Below are positions 1 to 8,768 of a stretch of 64,000 bases of DNA, one piece after another. The first letter of the stretch is position 1; the number at the start of each line of letters is the position of its first letter. A program made the translations under genes and the position numbers. Location: NCBI GenBank assembly GCA_047921455.1, contig JBLRWC010000002.1:53504-117503 (forward strand), in the 5' to 3' direction. The notes below the pieces were generated by a model, which did not search any database, was not told the origin of the DNA, and saw only the letters and a program-made list of their open reading frames with translations. The DNA comes from XN24 sp047921455 (lineage in GTDB: Bacteria > Pseudomonadota > Gammaproteobacteria > Steroidobacterales > XN24).

Positions 1-1
1 C

Positions 2-178
2 GTGCGCGGGTTGCCGATCATCGATGACGCGCTGTTGAGCCGCGGCGAACGTTACTACGTGGCGATTCGTGCGGTGGTCGACATTGAGGACTTCGGCGGC
101 CCGCTCGCGATCATCAGGTTCCTCTGGAACGACTGGCGCATCTCCAGCGACTGGCTACGATGGCGACTGGTTCCTTGA
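2..178 (+). CDS. DUF4390 family protein, C-terminal fragment
   Basis: An open frame enters from the left edge and ends at TGA 176-178, giving about 58 residues that finish in FLWNDWRISSDWLRWRLVP. The Trp/Arg-rich ending and the position directly before ntrY fit the DUF4390 proteins found between rsmB and ntrY in many gammaproteobacteria. The function of that family is unknown to me. The last 19 bases overlap the ntrY start, which suggests translational coupling. The start and signal peptide lie outside the window. Confidence 0.7.
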   Translation: MRGLPIIDDALLSRGERYYVAIRAVVDIEDFGGPLAIIRFLWNDWRISSDWLRWRLVP

Positions 179-2388
179 AGCGCCTGGGATTGGCGACGCT
201 GGTCCTGCTGGGCCTGTCCCTGCTGATCGTGGCGCTGCTGTTTCTTGCTTCCACGGTCGAGAATGCAGATCGTTTCGGCGAGATCTACAACTGGATCTTC
301 CTGCTGAATGTCATCGGCGCCTCGATGCTGCTGGTGCTGATTCTCGCCAACCTGGTCCGACTGGTACGCGAATACCGGGGCCAGGTGCCCGGTTCCCGGC
401 TCGCCTCGCGCATGGTGGCGATTTTCGTCGGTCTGGCCGTGCTGCCGCTGGGGCTGGTGTATTACTTCTCCGTGCAATTCATCAGCCAGGGTATCGATAC
501 CTGGTTCGACGTGAATGTCGAGGCCGGCCTGGGTGATGCGCTGGACTTGTCGCGCGCCACGCTGGAGAGCCGGATGCGTGAACACATGGACGCGACGCGC
601 CAGATCGCCGCGGCGCTGAGCGGGCGCGACGACCTCAACCTGGCGACGCAGCTCGAGATCATGCGGCGCAGTTCCGGCGCGGTCGAGTTGACCGTCATCG
701 GGCAAAGCAGCCGCATCATCGCCTTGTCCTCGGAGCGCAGCATCGCGGAAATACCGGTGGGACCGACCGAGGAAGTCATGCTGCAGATTCGCCAGGGCCG
801 GCCGTTTGTCAGCCTTGACCCGTTGCGCGACGGGTACGTGGTGCGCACGGCCATAGAGATTCCGAGCAGTCACCCGCTCGACGAGCTGCAGGTGCTGCAC
901 GCCCTGTTCCCGGTCCCGGAGCGCGTCAGCCGCCTGGCGAATTCAGTGCAGGAGGCTTATGCGCAGTATCGCGAGCTGTCCTTTTTGCGCAAACCGTTCA
1001 CGCGCAGCCTGACGTTGACGCTGACCCTGGTTCTCTTGTTGTCCCTGCTGATGGCGGTCTGGGGCGCGTTTTTCTTTGCCCGCAAGCTGACCGCGCCGAT
1101 CCAGACGCTCGTGGCCGGCACGCGCGCCGTCGCCAAGGGCGATTTCGACACGCGCCTGCCGATGCCAGCGCGCGACGAAATGGGTTTCCTGGTGCATAGC
1201 TTCAACGACATGATTACCCGCCTTGCGGGTGCGCGTGAACTCGCGCGCGAGAGCCAGCAGGCGGTGGAGAGCCAGCGTGCCTACCTGGCCGTCATTCTCG
1301 GGCGGTTGTCCACCGGCGTGGTCTCGCTGGAGCGGGACTGGCGCATCAAGACGGCCAACGAGGCCGCCGGTGCCATCCTGGGCGTGGACCTGGAGGGGGC
1401 CATCGGCCGGCCGCTTGCCGAGGTCGCGGCGGACAAGCCGTTGCTGCAGCAATTCATCGAGGTCGGCCGTGCGCACGCCGAGAGCGGTGATTTCGAATGG
1501 CGTGAACAGATCGTGCTACGTGGCGAAATGGGACGAAGAGTCCTGATGTGCGCTTCTTCGGGCTTGCCGGGCGAGGATGGCGAACCGGATGGTTTTGTCG
1601 TTGTGTTCGACGACATTACGGCCTTGTTGCAGGCGCAGCGCGATGCTGCATGGGGCGAGGTCGCCCGGCGCCTGGCGCACGAAATCAAGAACCCCTTGAC
1701 GCCGATTCAGCTGTCTGCGGAGCGCATCCGCCGCCGTTTCCTGCAGCAGATGAACGACGAAGATGCGGTCGTGCTGGAACGCGCTACCCGGACCATCGTG
1801 CAGCAGGTCGAGGCGATGAAGGAAATGGTCAATGCCTTTTCGGATTACGCGCGCGCGCCGGACATGGACATCACGCCGGTCGAACTCAACCACTTGGTTG
1901 CGGAGGTGGTCGAGTTGTACCGGGCGAATGCTTTTCCGCTTGCGGTCGAGCTGAACCTTGATCCCGACGTGCTGCTGGTCGAGGCGGATGCCGGGCGCTT
2001 GCGCCAGATTCTGCATAACCTGATCCGCAACGCGGTCGAGGCACTCGAGGGCCGGGGCGACGGGCTGTTGCGCGTCACGACGCGCGGCACCAACGAATTC
2101 GATTTGCGAGCGGTGTTTATCATGGTGGAGGACAATGGCCCGGGCATTCCGGCCGATTCCGCGGACCGTATTTTCGATCCCTATGTAACCAGCAAGCCGA
2201 AGGGCACGGGGCTCGGCCTCGCCATCGTGAAAAAGCTCGTGGAAGAGCACGGCGGCTGGGTCGAGGCGAGCAATCGTGACGAAGGCGGCGTGCGGATGAC
2301 GATTGCCTTGCCGGCAGACGAGGACGCGCGTAGCGCGATGTTGCGCCGCGAGGTGCGGGCCAGCGAATTCAGGAGAGCACACGCATGA
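160..2388 (+). CDS. ntrY: NtrY-like membrane sensor histidine kinase
   Basis: This 742-residue inner-membrane kinase is the sensor half of an NtrY/NtrX pair. Three N-terminal membrane segments lie near residues 11-33, 45-67 and 85-108. A periplasmic or extracytoplasmic region follows, then a fourth segment near 283-309, a HAMP linker, a PAS-like domain (about 375-480), the dimerisation helix with phosphoacceptor H507 in RRLAHEIKNPLTPIQ, an N box (NLIRNAVEAL), and G boxes DNGPGI and GTGLGLAIV. This is the usual NtrY layout and length. The gene overlaps the next one by 4 bases (ATGA). NtrY pairs sense redox or nitrogen state in other proteobacteria; the signal here cannot be read from sequence. 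Confidence 0.93.
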   Translation: MATGSLKRLGLATLVLLGLSLLIVALLFLASTVENADRFGEIYNWIFLLNVIGASMLLVLILANLVRLVREYRGQVPGSRLASRMVAIFVGLAVLPLGLVYYFSVQFISQGIDTWFDVNVEAGLGDALDLSRATLESRMREHMDATRQIAAALSGRDDLNLATQLEIMRRSSGAVELTVIGQSSRIIALSSERSIAEIPVGPTEEVMLQIRQGRPFVSLDPLRDGYVVRTAIEIPSSHPLDELQVLHALFPVPERVSRLANSVQEAYAQYRELSFLRKPFTRSLTLTLTLVLLLSLLMAVWGAFFFARKLTAPIQTLVAGTRAVAKGDFDTRLPMPARDEMGFLVHSFNDMITRLAGARELARESQQAVESQRAYLAVILGRLSTGVVSLERDWRIKTANEAAGAILGVDLEGAIGRPLAEVAADKPLLQQFIEVGRAHAESGDFEWREQIVLRGEMGRRVLMCASSGLPGEDGEPDGFVVVFDDITALLQAQRDAAWGEVARRLAHEIKNPLTPIQLSAERIRRRFLQQMNDEDAVVLERATRTIVQQVEAMKEMVNAFSDYARAPDMDITPVELNHLVAEVVELYRANAFPLAVELNLDPDVLLVEADAGRLRQILHNLIRNAVEALEGRGDGLLRVTTRGTNEFDLRAVFIMVEDNGPGIPADSADRIFDPYVTSKPKGTGLGLAIVKKLVEEHGGWVEASNRDEGGVRMTIALPADEDARSAMLRREVRASEFRRAHA

Positions 2389-3755
2389 GCAGCGGGTCAG
2401 TTCTGGTCGTCGACGACGAGGCCGATATCCGGAACCTGCTCGAGGAGATCCTCTCCGAGGAAGGGTACGAGGTCGTGTCGGCCGCCAATGCGGCGGAGGC
2501 CAGGGAGAAACGAGCGGCGAGCGACCCCGATCTCATTTTGCTGGATATCTGGATGCCGGATGTAGATGGCATCAGCCTGCTTAGGGAATGGTCTGCGAGC
2601 AACACATCGAAGCCCTGTCCGGTGGTGATGATGTCCGGCCATGGCACAGTCGAGACGGCTGTCGAAGCAACCCGGCTGGGCGCCTTCGACTTCATCGAGA
2701 AACCGGTGTCACTGGTGAAGTTGCTGCGCACCGTCGAACGGGCTCTCGAGTCCGGTCGCACGCCCGGGCGTGCCGGCCGCCAGCTCGTCACGGGGACCGC
2801 TGCGCCGGTGGGGCGCAGCGCCGTCATGCGTACGCTGCGTCAACAGTCAGAGCAATTGGCTGCACACACGGCGCCGGTACTGATCACCGGCGAGCCGGGC
2901 AGCGGCCGCGGTACATTCGCGCAATTTATCCACGCCAAGGGCCCGCGTACCCACCAACCCTTCGTGCGGCTTGTCGCCAGCACGCTGCAGGATGCCGATG
3001 CGCAGCTTGCGTTGTTCGGCCGCACCGTCAACGGCAACGTGGAACCGGGGTATTTCGAGCGCGCCCGCGGCGGCACGCTGTTCATCAAGGATTTGCCCGA
3101 TCTCGGCCCGTTGGCGCAGCGATTGCTGCAGGGCGTTCTCGAGAGCGAGCGGTTTACCCCGTTGGGCGGTGGGCCGCAACAATCACTGGACGTCCGGATC
3201 ATCAGTTCGGCCCCGCCGGGCTTCGAGCAGGGCGCTGCCGGCGGCGAGTTCCGCCGCGAATTGTTGACGCACCTGGCGGTGGTCGTGCTCAAGGTGCCGC
3301 CGTTGCGCGACTATGCTGAAGATGTCCCGGAACTGCTGCGCTATTACCTCGACAAGCTGGTGGACAGCACCGGCTTGCCATACCGCAAGCTGGGCTTCGC
3401 GGCGCAAAACCGGCTGCGCAACTATCCCTGGCCGGGCAACGTGCGCGAGCTACGCAACATGGTCCATCGGCTGTTGATCCTTGGTGGCGACGAAGAGGTG
3501 GGCCTCGGCGAGGTCGAGCAGATTCTTGCCGAGCAAACGCGCGAGGCCGACACGCTGTTGAGCCAGGACCTGATGGCGTTACCGTTGCGGGAGGCCCGTG
3601 AGCAGTTCGAGCGAGCCTACCTGCAACAGCAGCTGCAACTGTGCGAAGGCAAGGTCGGGCAGCTGGCCAAGCGGGTTGGCATGGAGCGCACCCACCTGTA
3701 CCGCAAACTACGCGCGCTCGGCATCGACTTCCGCAGCGGCGGCGCCGAGGATTGA
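2385..3755 (+). CDS. ntrX: NtrX-like response regulator with degenerate AAA+ domain
   Basis: The 456-residue protein has the NtrC-family order: receiver (about 5-120, phosphoacceptor D54 in LLDIWMPD), AAA+ domain (about 145-370) and a Fis-type helix-turn-helix at the C-terminus (QLAKRVGMERTHLYRKLRAL). The AAA+ domain is degenerate. The Walker A site reads GEPGSGRG with Arg175 where Lys is expected. The Walker B acidic pair is replaced by Lys235-Asp236. The GAFTGA loop that contacts sigma54 is missing from the stretch around 205-222. It probably binds DNA as a phosphorylation-controlled regulator without ATP-driven sigma54 activation. Receiver and DNA-binding parts look intact. It ends 4 bases from the convergent SPOR gene. 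Confidence 0.9.
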   Translation: MSSGSVLVVDDEADIRNLLEEILSEEGYEVVSAANAAEAREKRAASDPDLILLDIWMPDVDGISLLREWSASNTSKPCPVVMMSGHGTVETAVEATRLGAFDFIEKPVSLVKLLRTVERALESGRTPGRAGRQLVTGTAAPVGRSAVMRTLRQQSEQLAAHTAPVLITGEPGSGRGTFAQFIHAKGPRTHQPFVRLVASTLQDADAQLALFGRTVNGNVEPGYFERARGGTLFIKDLPDLGPLAQRLLQGVLESERFTPLGGGPQQSLDVRIISSAPPGFEQGAAGGEFRRELLTHLAVVVLKVPPLRDYAEDVPELLRYYLDKLVDSTGLPYRKLGFAAQNRLRNYPWPGNVRELRNMVHRLLILGGDEEVGLGEVEQILAEQTREADTLLSQDLMALPLREAREQFERAYLQQQLQLCEGKVGQLAKRVGMERTHLYRKLRALGIDFRSGGAED

Positions 3756-3759
3756 CACG

Positions 3760-4320
3760 CTAGTTGCGCTCGCGGACAGCGAGCGCGCCAATCCCGCTTG
3801 CCGCGAGGCGACGGCGCGTCGCGTCGGCCTGGGCCGCGTCGGGCAACGGGCCGATACGGACGCGATGCCAGGTCTGGCCGTCCAGCGTCACGGGCTGGAT
3901 ACTCGAGGCCAGGCCCAGCAAGGCCAGCTCGGCCTTGCGGCGGTCGGCGTCCTGGTAGCGCCGGAACGAGCCGGCCTGGATCCAGTAACGGCCAGGCGCC
4001 AGTTCAGGTGCCGGCGCTGCCGGCCCGGCGCCGCGCTCGCGGGTCTCTTCCGCCGGCACGACCACCTCGAGGCCCGGCAGCATGGTGTAAAAGTCGAAGC
4101 CGGATTCTGGCGCCGGTTCGAGCTCAGCTGTCTCGTCGGCCTGTTGCGAGGCGGGCTGGACGGTGCGAGCAGCCACCGGCTCCGCGGGGGGCGCGGTCGA
4201 GGTGTGTCGCAGGTGGACCAGCAAGGCGACCGCCAGGCCGAGGGACAAGCCGGTGAGCAGCCATACCCAGCCGGGCGTCGCTTGCTTGCGCGGCCGGCGA
4301 CGCTTGTAGTCGCGTGCCAT
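3760..4320 (-). CDS. SPOR-domain protein, FtsN-like
   Basis: This 186-residue protein has a basic cytoplasmic tail (MARDYKRRRPRKQ), one membrane segment near residues 17-38, a Pro/Ala/Glu-rich periplasmic linker, and a C-terminal SPOR domain (about 110-183; YWIQAGSFRRYQDAD, WHRVRIGPL). SPOR domains bind denuded septal peptidoglycan. The layout and the position just downstream of argS match FtsN-like division proteins. The start follows the argS stop after 2 bases, so the two are surely cotranscribed. Specific FtsN function is inferred, since the essential FtsN helix motif is not recognisable to me. Confidence 0.8.
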   Translation of the reverse strand: MARDYKRRRPRKQATPGWVWLLTGLSLGLAVALLVHLRHTSTAPPAEPVAARTVQPASQQADETAELEPAPESGFDFYTMLPGLEVVVPAEETRERGAGPAAPAPELAPGRYWIQAGSFRRYQDADRRKAELALLGLASSIQPVTLDGQTWHRVRIGPLPDAAQADATRRRLAASGIGALAVRERN

Positions 4321-4322
4321 GC

Positions 4323-6074
4323 CTACATCGACTCCGGGGCGCTGACGCCGACCAGGGCGAGTCCGTTCGCGATGACCTGGCGCGTCGCTTCGGCCAGCGC
4401 CAGGCGGGCCGCCCGCAGCGGCGCTTCGTCCACCAGGAAGGTCGAGGCGTTGTACCAGGTATGGAAATCCTGGGCGAGTTCACGCAGAAAATGCACGATA
4501 TTCTGCGGAGCGCGGTTTGCGGCGGCCAGCTCGACGACCTCGGGGAAACGGCCCAGGGTGGCCATCAGCGCGCGCTCGTGATCGGTGGTCAGCAGGCCGA
4601 AGCCGGCAATGCCCTCGTCCGCCGACCAGTCGAGGCCCTTTTCCACCAGCTGGCGGAACACGCTGCGCACTCGCGCATGCGCATACTGGATGTAATAGAC
4701 GGGATTCTCATTGCTGCGTGATTTCGCGAGCTCGAGGTCGAAATCAAGGTGCTGGTCGTTGGAACGCAGTACATAGAACAAGCGCGCTGCGTCGTTGCCG
4801 ACCTCGTCGCGCAGCTCGCGCAGCGTGACGAACTCGCCGGAGCGCGTCGACATCTGCACTTTCTCCCCGCCGCGGTAAAGGATCGCGAATTGCACCAGGC
4901 GGACCTCGAGGCTGTCGCCCGGCTCGCCCATCGCCTCCAGGCCCGCGCGCACGCGCGCCACGTAGCCATGGTGATCGGCGCCGAGGATGTCGAGCAGGTG
5001 CTCATGGCCGCGTTGCCGTTTGCCGAGGTGATAGGCGATGTCCGAGGCAATGTACGTCGTCTGGCCGTTGTCGCGCACCACGACGCGATCTTTTTCATCG
5101 CCGAGCGCACTGGCGCGGAACCATAACGCGCCCTCCTGCTCGTAGGCGTGGCCTTGCGCCTTCAGGCGATCGATACACTCGGACACCAGGCCGAGTTTCG
5201 CCAGGCTGCGCTCCGAGAACCACTCGTCGAAGGTGACGCCGAAGTCGGCCAGGTCGGCGCGGATATCGCCGAGGATTTCATCGAGGCCGAGCTGGTGCAC
5301 GGCACGGTAGTCCTGTTCGCCGAGCAGCGCGCGCATCCGGGCGACCAGGGCGTCGATGTAGTCATCCTTGTCGCCCTCCGGCGCATCGGGCGGCAGGTCG
5401 GCGAACACCGCGGCGGCCGGGTGGCGCAGTCGGCCGTGTTCCTGCGCCACCAGGCGGTCGGCGATCGACAGGATGTAGCCGCCACGGTAGCCGTTGGCCG
5501 GGAAGGCGAATTCTTCCCCGAGCGCCTCCAGGTAGCGTAACCAGACGCTGGCGGCGAGGATGTCCATCTGCCGGCCGGCATCATTGACGTAGTACTCACG
5601 ATGCACCTGGTGGCCGGTCGCCGCCAGCAGGTTGGCAACCGAGTCCCCATAGGCGGCATGCCGGCCATGCCCGACATGGAGCGGGCCGGTGGGATTGGCG
5701 GAGACGAACTCCACCAGCACCCGCTGGCCGCCGCCACTGTCTGAGCGACCGTAAGTCGCCCCCCTGGTGAGGATCGCGGCAATTTCCTGCGCAAAGGCCT
5801 GCTCGCTGAGGCGGAAATTGATGAAACCCGGGCCGGCGATGGAGACGCTGGCGACCAGTTCCGAGCTCGGCAGCAGGGCGATAATCTGTTCGGCCAGTGC
5901 GCGCGGGTTCATGCCTGCCGGCTTGGCGAGCAGCAGCGCGGCATTGGTGGCGAAATCGCCGTGGCGCGGATCGCGGGCACGCTCCACGCGGGCTTCCGGA
6001 GCAATGTCCAGCTGTAGCTGGGCGGCGAGTTGCGACAGCGCATCGGCCAGCAGGTTTTCGAGCAGTTTTTTCAA
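4323..6074 (-). CDS. argS: Arginyl-tRNA synthetase (TTG start)
   Basis: The enzyme charges tRNA-Arg with arginine. Visible features are the class I HIGH motif as NPTGPLHVGHGRHA, the N-terminal Arg-S additional domain, and the DALR anticodon-binding domain near the C-terminus (YYIQYAHARVRSVFRQL). The KMSKS region is degenerate (VQMSTRSGEF), as usual in this family. I place the start at TTG 6074 (KKLLENLLADAL next), giving 583 residues, close to the typical 577-590. The in-frame ATG 34 codons upstream would add a low-complexity Pro/Arg/Ala stretch and lie across the putative promoter. The SPOR gene follows downstream. Confidence 0.94.
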   Translation of the reverse strand: MKKLLENLLADALSQLAAQLQLDIAPEARVERARDPRHGDFATNAALLLAKPAGMNPRALAEQIIALLPSSELVASVSIAGPGFINFRLSEQAFAQEIAAILTRGATYGRSDSGGGQRVLVEFVSANPTGPLHVGHGRHAAYGDSVANLLAATGHQVHREYYVNDAGRQMDILAASVWLRYLEALGEEFAFPANGYRGGYILSIADRLVAQEHGRLRHPAAAVFADLPPDAPEGDKDDYIDALVARMRALLGEQDYRAVHQLGLDEILGDIRADLADFGVTFDEWFSERSLAKLGLVSECIDRLKAQGHAYEQEGALWFRASALGDEKDRVVVRDNGQTTYIASDIAYHLGKRQRGHEHLLDILGADHHGYVARVRAGLEAMGEPGDSLEVRLVQFAILYRGGEKVQMSTRSGEFVTLRELRDEVGNDAARLFYVLRSNDQHLDFDLELAKSRSNENPVYYIQYAHARVRSVFRQLVEKGLDWSADEGIAGFGLLTTDHERALMATLGRFPEVVELAAANRAPQNIVHFLRELAQDFHTWYNASTFLVDEAPLRAARLALAEATRQVIANGLALVGVSAPESM

Positions 6075-6128
6075 GGCGCGTATTCCAGGTTGCTTGGGCG
6101 CCCGGGATGCCGGGGCGGTTGGAACGCG

Positions 6129-6158
6129 ATTGTACCGTGACGCAGCGCCCACGGTCAG
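6129..6158 (-). promoter_or_regulatory. Putative sigma70 promoter of argS
   Basis: On the minus strand CTGACC (6158-6153) and TACAAT (6134-6129) are separated by 18 bases. They match the -35 consensus at 4/6 and the -10 consensus at 5/6. Transcription would start near 6122 and leave a leader of about 48 bases before the TTG start. Assigned by eye only. Confidence 0.4.
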
Positions 6159-6215
6159 GCGCGGCGGGCGCGCCACCCGGTCGTGGCAGCCGTCCGGGCT
6201 TGCCCGGCAAGGCGG

Positions 6216-8375
6216 CTAGAAAAGGTCCTGCGGATCCACTTCGAGGAACCAGCGTACACCGCGGCTCCCCGGCAGCGCCGACGCGATCGCCCGGACATCG
6301 GCCAGGGCAGCATGCAGCGTCGGACGGGCGGCTGACTGGAGCAACAGCTGGGCGCGCCAGCGGCCGCCGCGTTTTTCCATCGGCGCCGGCGCCGGGCCGA
6401 GTACGTTGAGTCCGCGCGGGACCACCAGGGCGTCGCGGCATTCGGTCAGGACGCGCATAGCCAATCCCGGCTTGGCCGCCTCGGCGCGCAGCATCGCAAG
6501 GTGGCTGTAGGGTGGCCAGCCCGCAGCACGCCGTTCTTCCAGCGCGGTTTCGGCGAAGGCCTCGTAGCCGCCGGTCAGCAGTTTTTGCAACAGCGGGTGC
6601 TCCGGGTAAGACGTCTGCACCAGTACCTCGCCGGGCCGGTCGGCGCGCCCGGCCCGGCCGGCCACCTGTACCAGCGTCTGGGCCAGTCGTTCCCCGGCGC
6701 GGAAATCCGTACCGAACAGGCCCTGGTCGGCGTTGATCACGCCGACCAGGGTGACACCGGGAAAATCATGGCCCTTGGCCATCATCTGGGTACCCACGAG
6801 CACACGGGTGCGGCCGTCGCGCACCTCGTCGAGGATCTGGTCCACGGCACCCCGGCGGCGGGTGCTGTCACGGTCGATCCGGGCAATGCGCACGTCCGGG
6901 AATTGCCTGGCCAGGGCTTCCTCGAGCCGCTCCGTGCCTTCGCCGACCGGGCGCAGATCGGCCCCGCAGTCCGGACAGGCCGCCGGTAGCCCGGTTTCGT
7001 CGCCGCAATGATGGCAACGCAGGCGCGCTGCCCGGCGGTGCCAGGTATAGCGCGCATCGCAATGGCGGCAATCGGCGACCCAGCCGCAGGAACTGCAAAA
7101 CAGCGCCGGCGCGAAGCCACGGCGGTTCAGAAACAGCAGCGCCTGGCCGCCGGCATCGAGGTGCAAGCGCATGGCGCGCAGCAACGGCGCGGAAATGCCC
7201 TCGGTAGCGGGATGCCGACGCAGGTCCACCAGGGAGATGCGCGGCTGGCTTGCGCCGCCCGGGCGGTCCGGCAAACGCGCCAGGGCGTAACGGCCCTCCC
7301 GGGCGTGGCGCAGGGTCTCCAGCGAGGGCGTGGCCGAGCCAAGCAGGACCGGCAGCTTTGCCAGGCTCGCGCGCATCACGGCCAGGTCGCGGCCGGAATA
7401 ACGCAGCCCCTCGTGCTGGCGCAGCGAGGGGTCGTGTTCTTCGTCGACGATAATCAGCCCGGGGCGCGCCAGCGGCACGAATACTGCCGAACGCGTGCCG
7501 ATGATTACCGCCGCCCGGCCGCTGTGCGCATCCGCCCAGGCGGTCAAGCGCTGGCGCGCCGGCAGGGCCGAGTGCAAGACCGCCACCGGCGCCGCGAGAC
7601 GCCTGGCAAAGCGCTCTACCAGTTGCGGCGTCAGGCCGATTTCCGGCACCAGCACCAGCACCTGCAGGCCGCGTCGCAGGCATTCGGCCGCCGCCGACAA
7701 ATAAACCTCGGTCTTGCCGCTGCCCGTCACGCCGAACAGCAGCCGGGTTGAAAATTTCCCCAGGTCGCCGATCACCGCAGCCACGGCCGCGGCCTGGGCT
7801 TCGTTCAGCCGCGGCCCGGCGAGCGCCGTGGTCCATGCAGCGGCGGCCGGTTCCGGTTCGATGTCGACCAGGCCGCGAGCGGCCAGGCGCGCGGCGCTGG
7901 CTCGCCAGCCCGCCGGCAGGTCGGGATCGTCGGTGCGGCGCGGCGCCCTGGCGAGCAGGTCCAGCAGGGCGGCCTGCTTCGGGGCGCGCTTTTTCATTGC
8001 GTCCGGGGCCGCGCCCCTGGCGGTCACCCTGGAGGGTGGTTCGGGCAGCGGCTTGCCCTGGCGCAAGGGGGCAGGCAAGGCGGTAGCGACCACCGCGCCG
8101 GGCGGCTCCTGGTAATAGCGCGCCGTCCAGTCCAGCAGCCGTAGCAGGGCCGGATCGAACAACGGCGCCGAGTCGAGCACCTCGATGACCGGCTTCAGGC
8201 GCTCCGGCGGCAATGCCGAGGCCTCGGCCTGCGCCATGACGAGACCGACGGGGCGGCGTCGGCCGAACGGTACCCGGACCCGTGTGCCGGGTAGCGGCGC
8301 GGGACCCGATTCGGGCGCCAGGTAGTCAAACAGGGTGTCGAGCGGGGCGTCCACGGCCACCTTGAGGATGGTCAC
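6216..8375 (-). CDS. priA: Primosomal replication-restart helicase PriA
   Basis: PriA is the superfamily 2 DNA helicase that reloads the replisome at stalled forks. The sequence has an N-terminal DNA-binding domain, Walker A GVTGSGKTEVYL, Walker B variant IIVDEEHDPSLRQHEG, and the zinc-binding insertion with eight cysteines (CSSCGWVADCRHC, CHHCGDE, CPDCGADL). Helicase C-terminal motifs follow, such as VGTQMMAKGHDFPGVTL and QVAGRAGRADRPG. GTG 8375 gives 719 residues and an N-terminus aligning with known PriA proteins; an in-frame ATG at 8399 adds eight residues. A DnaA-box-like cluster lies just upstream. Confidence 0.95.
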   Translation of the reverse strand: MTILKVAVDAPLDTLFDYLAPESGPAPLPGTRVRVPFGRRRPVGLVMAQAEASALPPERLKPVIEVLDSAPLFDPALLRLLDWTARYYQEPPGAVVATALPAPLRQGKPLPEPPSRVTARGAAPDAMKKRAPKQAALLDLLARAPRRTDDPDLPAGWRASAARLAARGLVDIEPEPAAAAWTTALAGPRLNEAQAAAVAAVIGDLGKFSTRLLFGVTGSGKTEVYLSAAAECLRRGLQVLVLVPEIGLTPQLVERFARRLAAPVAVLHSALPARQRLTAWADAHSGRAAVIIGTRSAVFVPLARPGLIIVDEEHDPSLRQHEGLRYSGRDLAVMRASLAKLPVLLGSATPSLETLRHAREGRYALARLPDRPGGASQPRISLVDLRRHPATEGISAPLLRAMRLHLDAGGQALLFLNRRGFAPALFCSSCGWVADCRHCDARYTWHRRAARLRCHHCGDETGLPAACPDCGADLRPVGEGTERLEEALARQFPDVRIARIDRDSTRRRGAVDQILDEVRDGRTRVLVGTQMMAKGHDFPGVTLVGVINADQGLFGTDFRAGERLAQTLVQVAGRAGRADRPGEVLVQTSYPEHPLLQKLLTGGYEAFAETALEERRAAGWPPYSHLAMLRAEAAKPGLAMRVLTECRDALVVPRGLNVLGPAPAPMEKRGGRWRAQLLLQSAARPTLHAALADVRAIASALPGSRGVRWFLEVDPQDLF

Positions 8376-8404
8376 GGCGAGACACCATCCTGGCCCCATG
8401 CAAG

Positions 8405-8439
8405 TTGTCCACAGAAGCTGTGGATAACTCTGTGGACGA
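8405..8439. promoter_or_regulatory. Cluster of DnaA-box-like sites
   Basis: TGTGGATAA at 8419-8427 is a perfect reverse-complement DnaA box. TTGTCCACA at 8405-8413 differs by one base from TTATCCACA, and TGTGGACGA at 8431-8439 differs by two from TGTGGATAA. Three sites in 35 bases, in mixed orientation and 70-150 bases from an AT-rich stretch, is unlikely to be chance in sequence this GC-rich. They lie between the priA start and its likely promoter. Confidence 0.6.
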
Positions 8440-8731
8440 CTATTGCGAATAGCGGTGAAATCCGCGTCACTTCAGGGGGCAGCTCAGTTTGGTCAAAAAG
8501 TCGTCATAAATGTAAGTATAAATAAAACAATAAGTTATGTTGTCTTATTGGCGTGCTTTGTGCGACGACGACGGTTTGAGGCTGTAATTTCAGGGGCTTG
8601 TTAATAAGTGCTGTTGGCCGGGTCTCCCGGAGGGCTTCAGCAAGTCGTTGCAATAGCCTGGTGCGAAGGCCGCTGCCAGGCTGCCGAACGGGCACCGGCG
8701 CCGGCTGGAGCGCCGCTCGCCGGATCCCGGT

Positions 8732-8765
8732 GCATTGCGGGGGCCGCCCGGGCGGCCCGCAATGC
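8732..8765 (-). terminator. GC-rich hairpin after pntB, possible terminator
   Basis: GCATTGCGG... and ...CCGCAATGC arms form a long, nearly perfect stem with a two-base bulge, starting 3 bases beyond the pntB stop. No U-run follows on the minus strand, so this may be a weak terminator or a 3' stabilising hairpin. Confidence 0.4.
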
Positions 8766-8768
8766 CGC

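Larger units (their letters stand above)
8376..8768. other. Intergenic region between pntB and priA with AT-rich block
   Basis: The roughly 390-base gap holds no convincing gene. It contains three DnaA-box-like 9-mers (8405-8439), a strongly AT-rich block (about 8495-8556) that stands out against the GC-rich surroundings, and a GC-rich hairpin just after pntB. The AT-rich block probably carries the priA promoter on the minus strand, for example a TATACT-like -10 hexamer, but no clear -35 partner was found. Confidence 0.6.

Noticed and set aside
3766..3786. Perfect 8-bp hairpin just after ntrX
   Set aside because: It lies inside the coding end of the convergent SPOR gene and has no U-run; the repeat follows from the codons for the charged C-terminus.
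8504..8695. 63-codon frame on the minus strand in the pntB-priA gap
   Set aside because: It crosses the AT-rich promoter-like block, has no ribosome-binding site and no recognisable sequence.
8376..8768. Full chromosomal origin at the DnaA-box cluster
   Set aside because: Only three boxes are visible, with no dnaA, dnaN, gidA or rpmH nearby. Regulation of priA or titration is the more modest reading.
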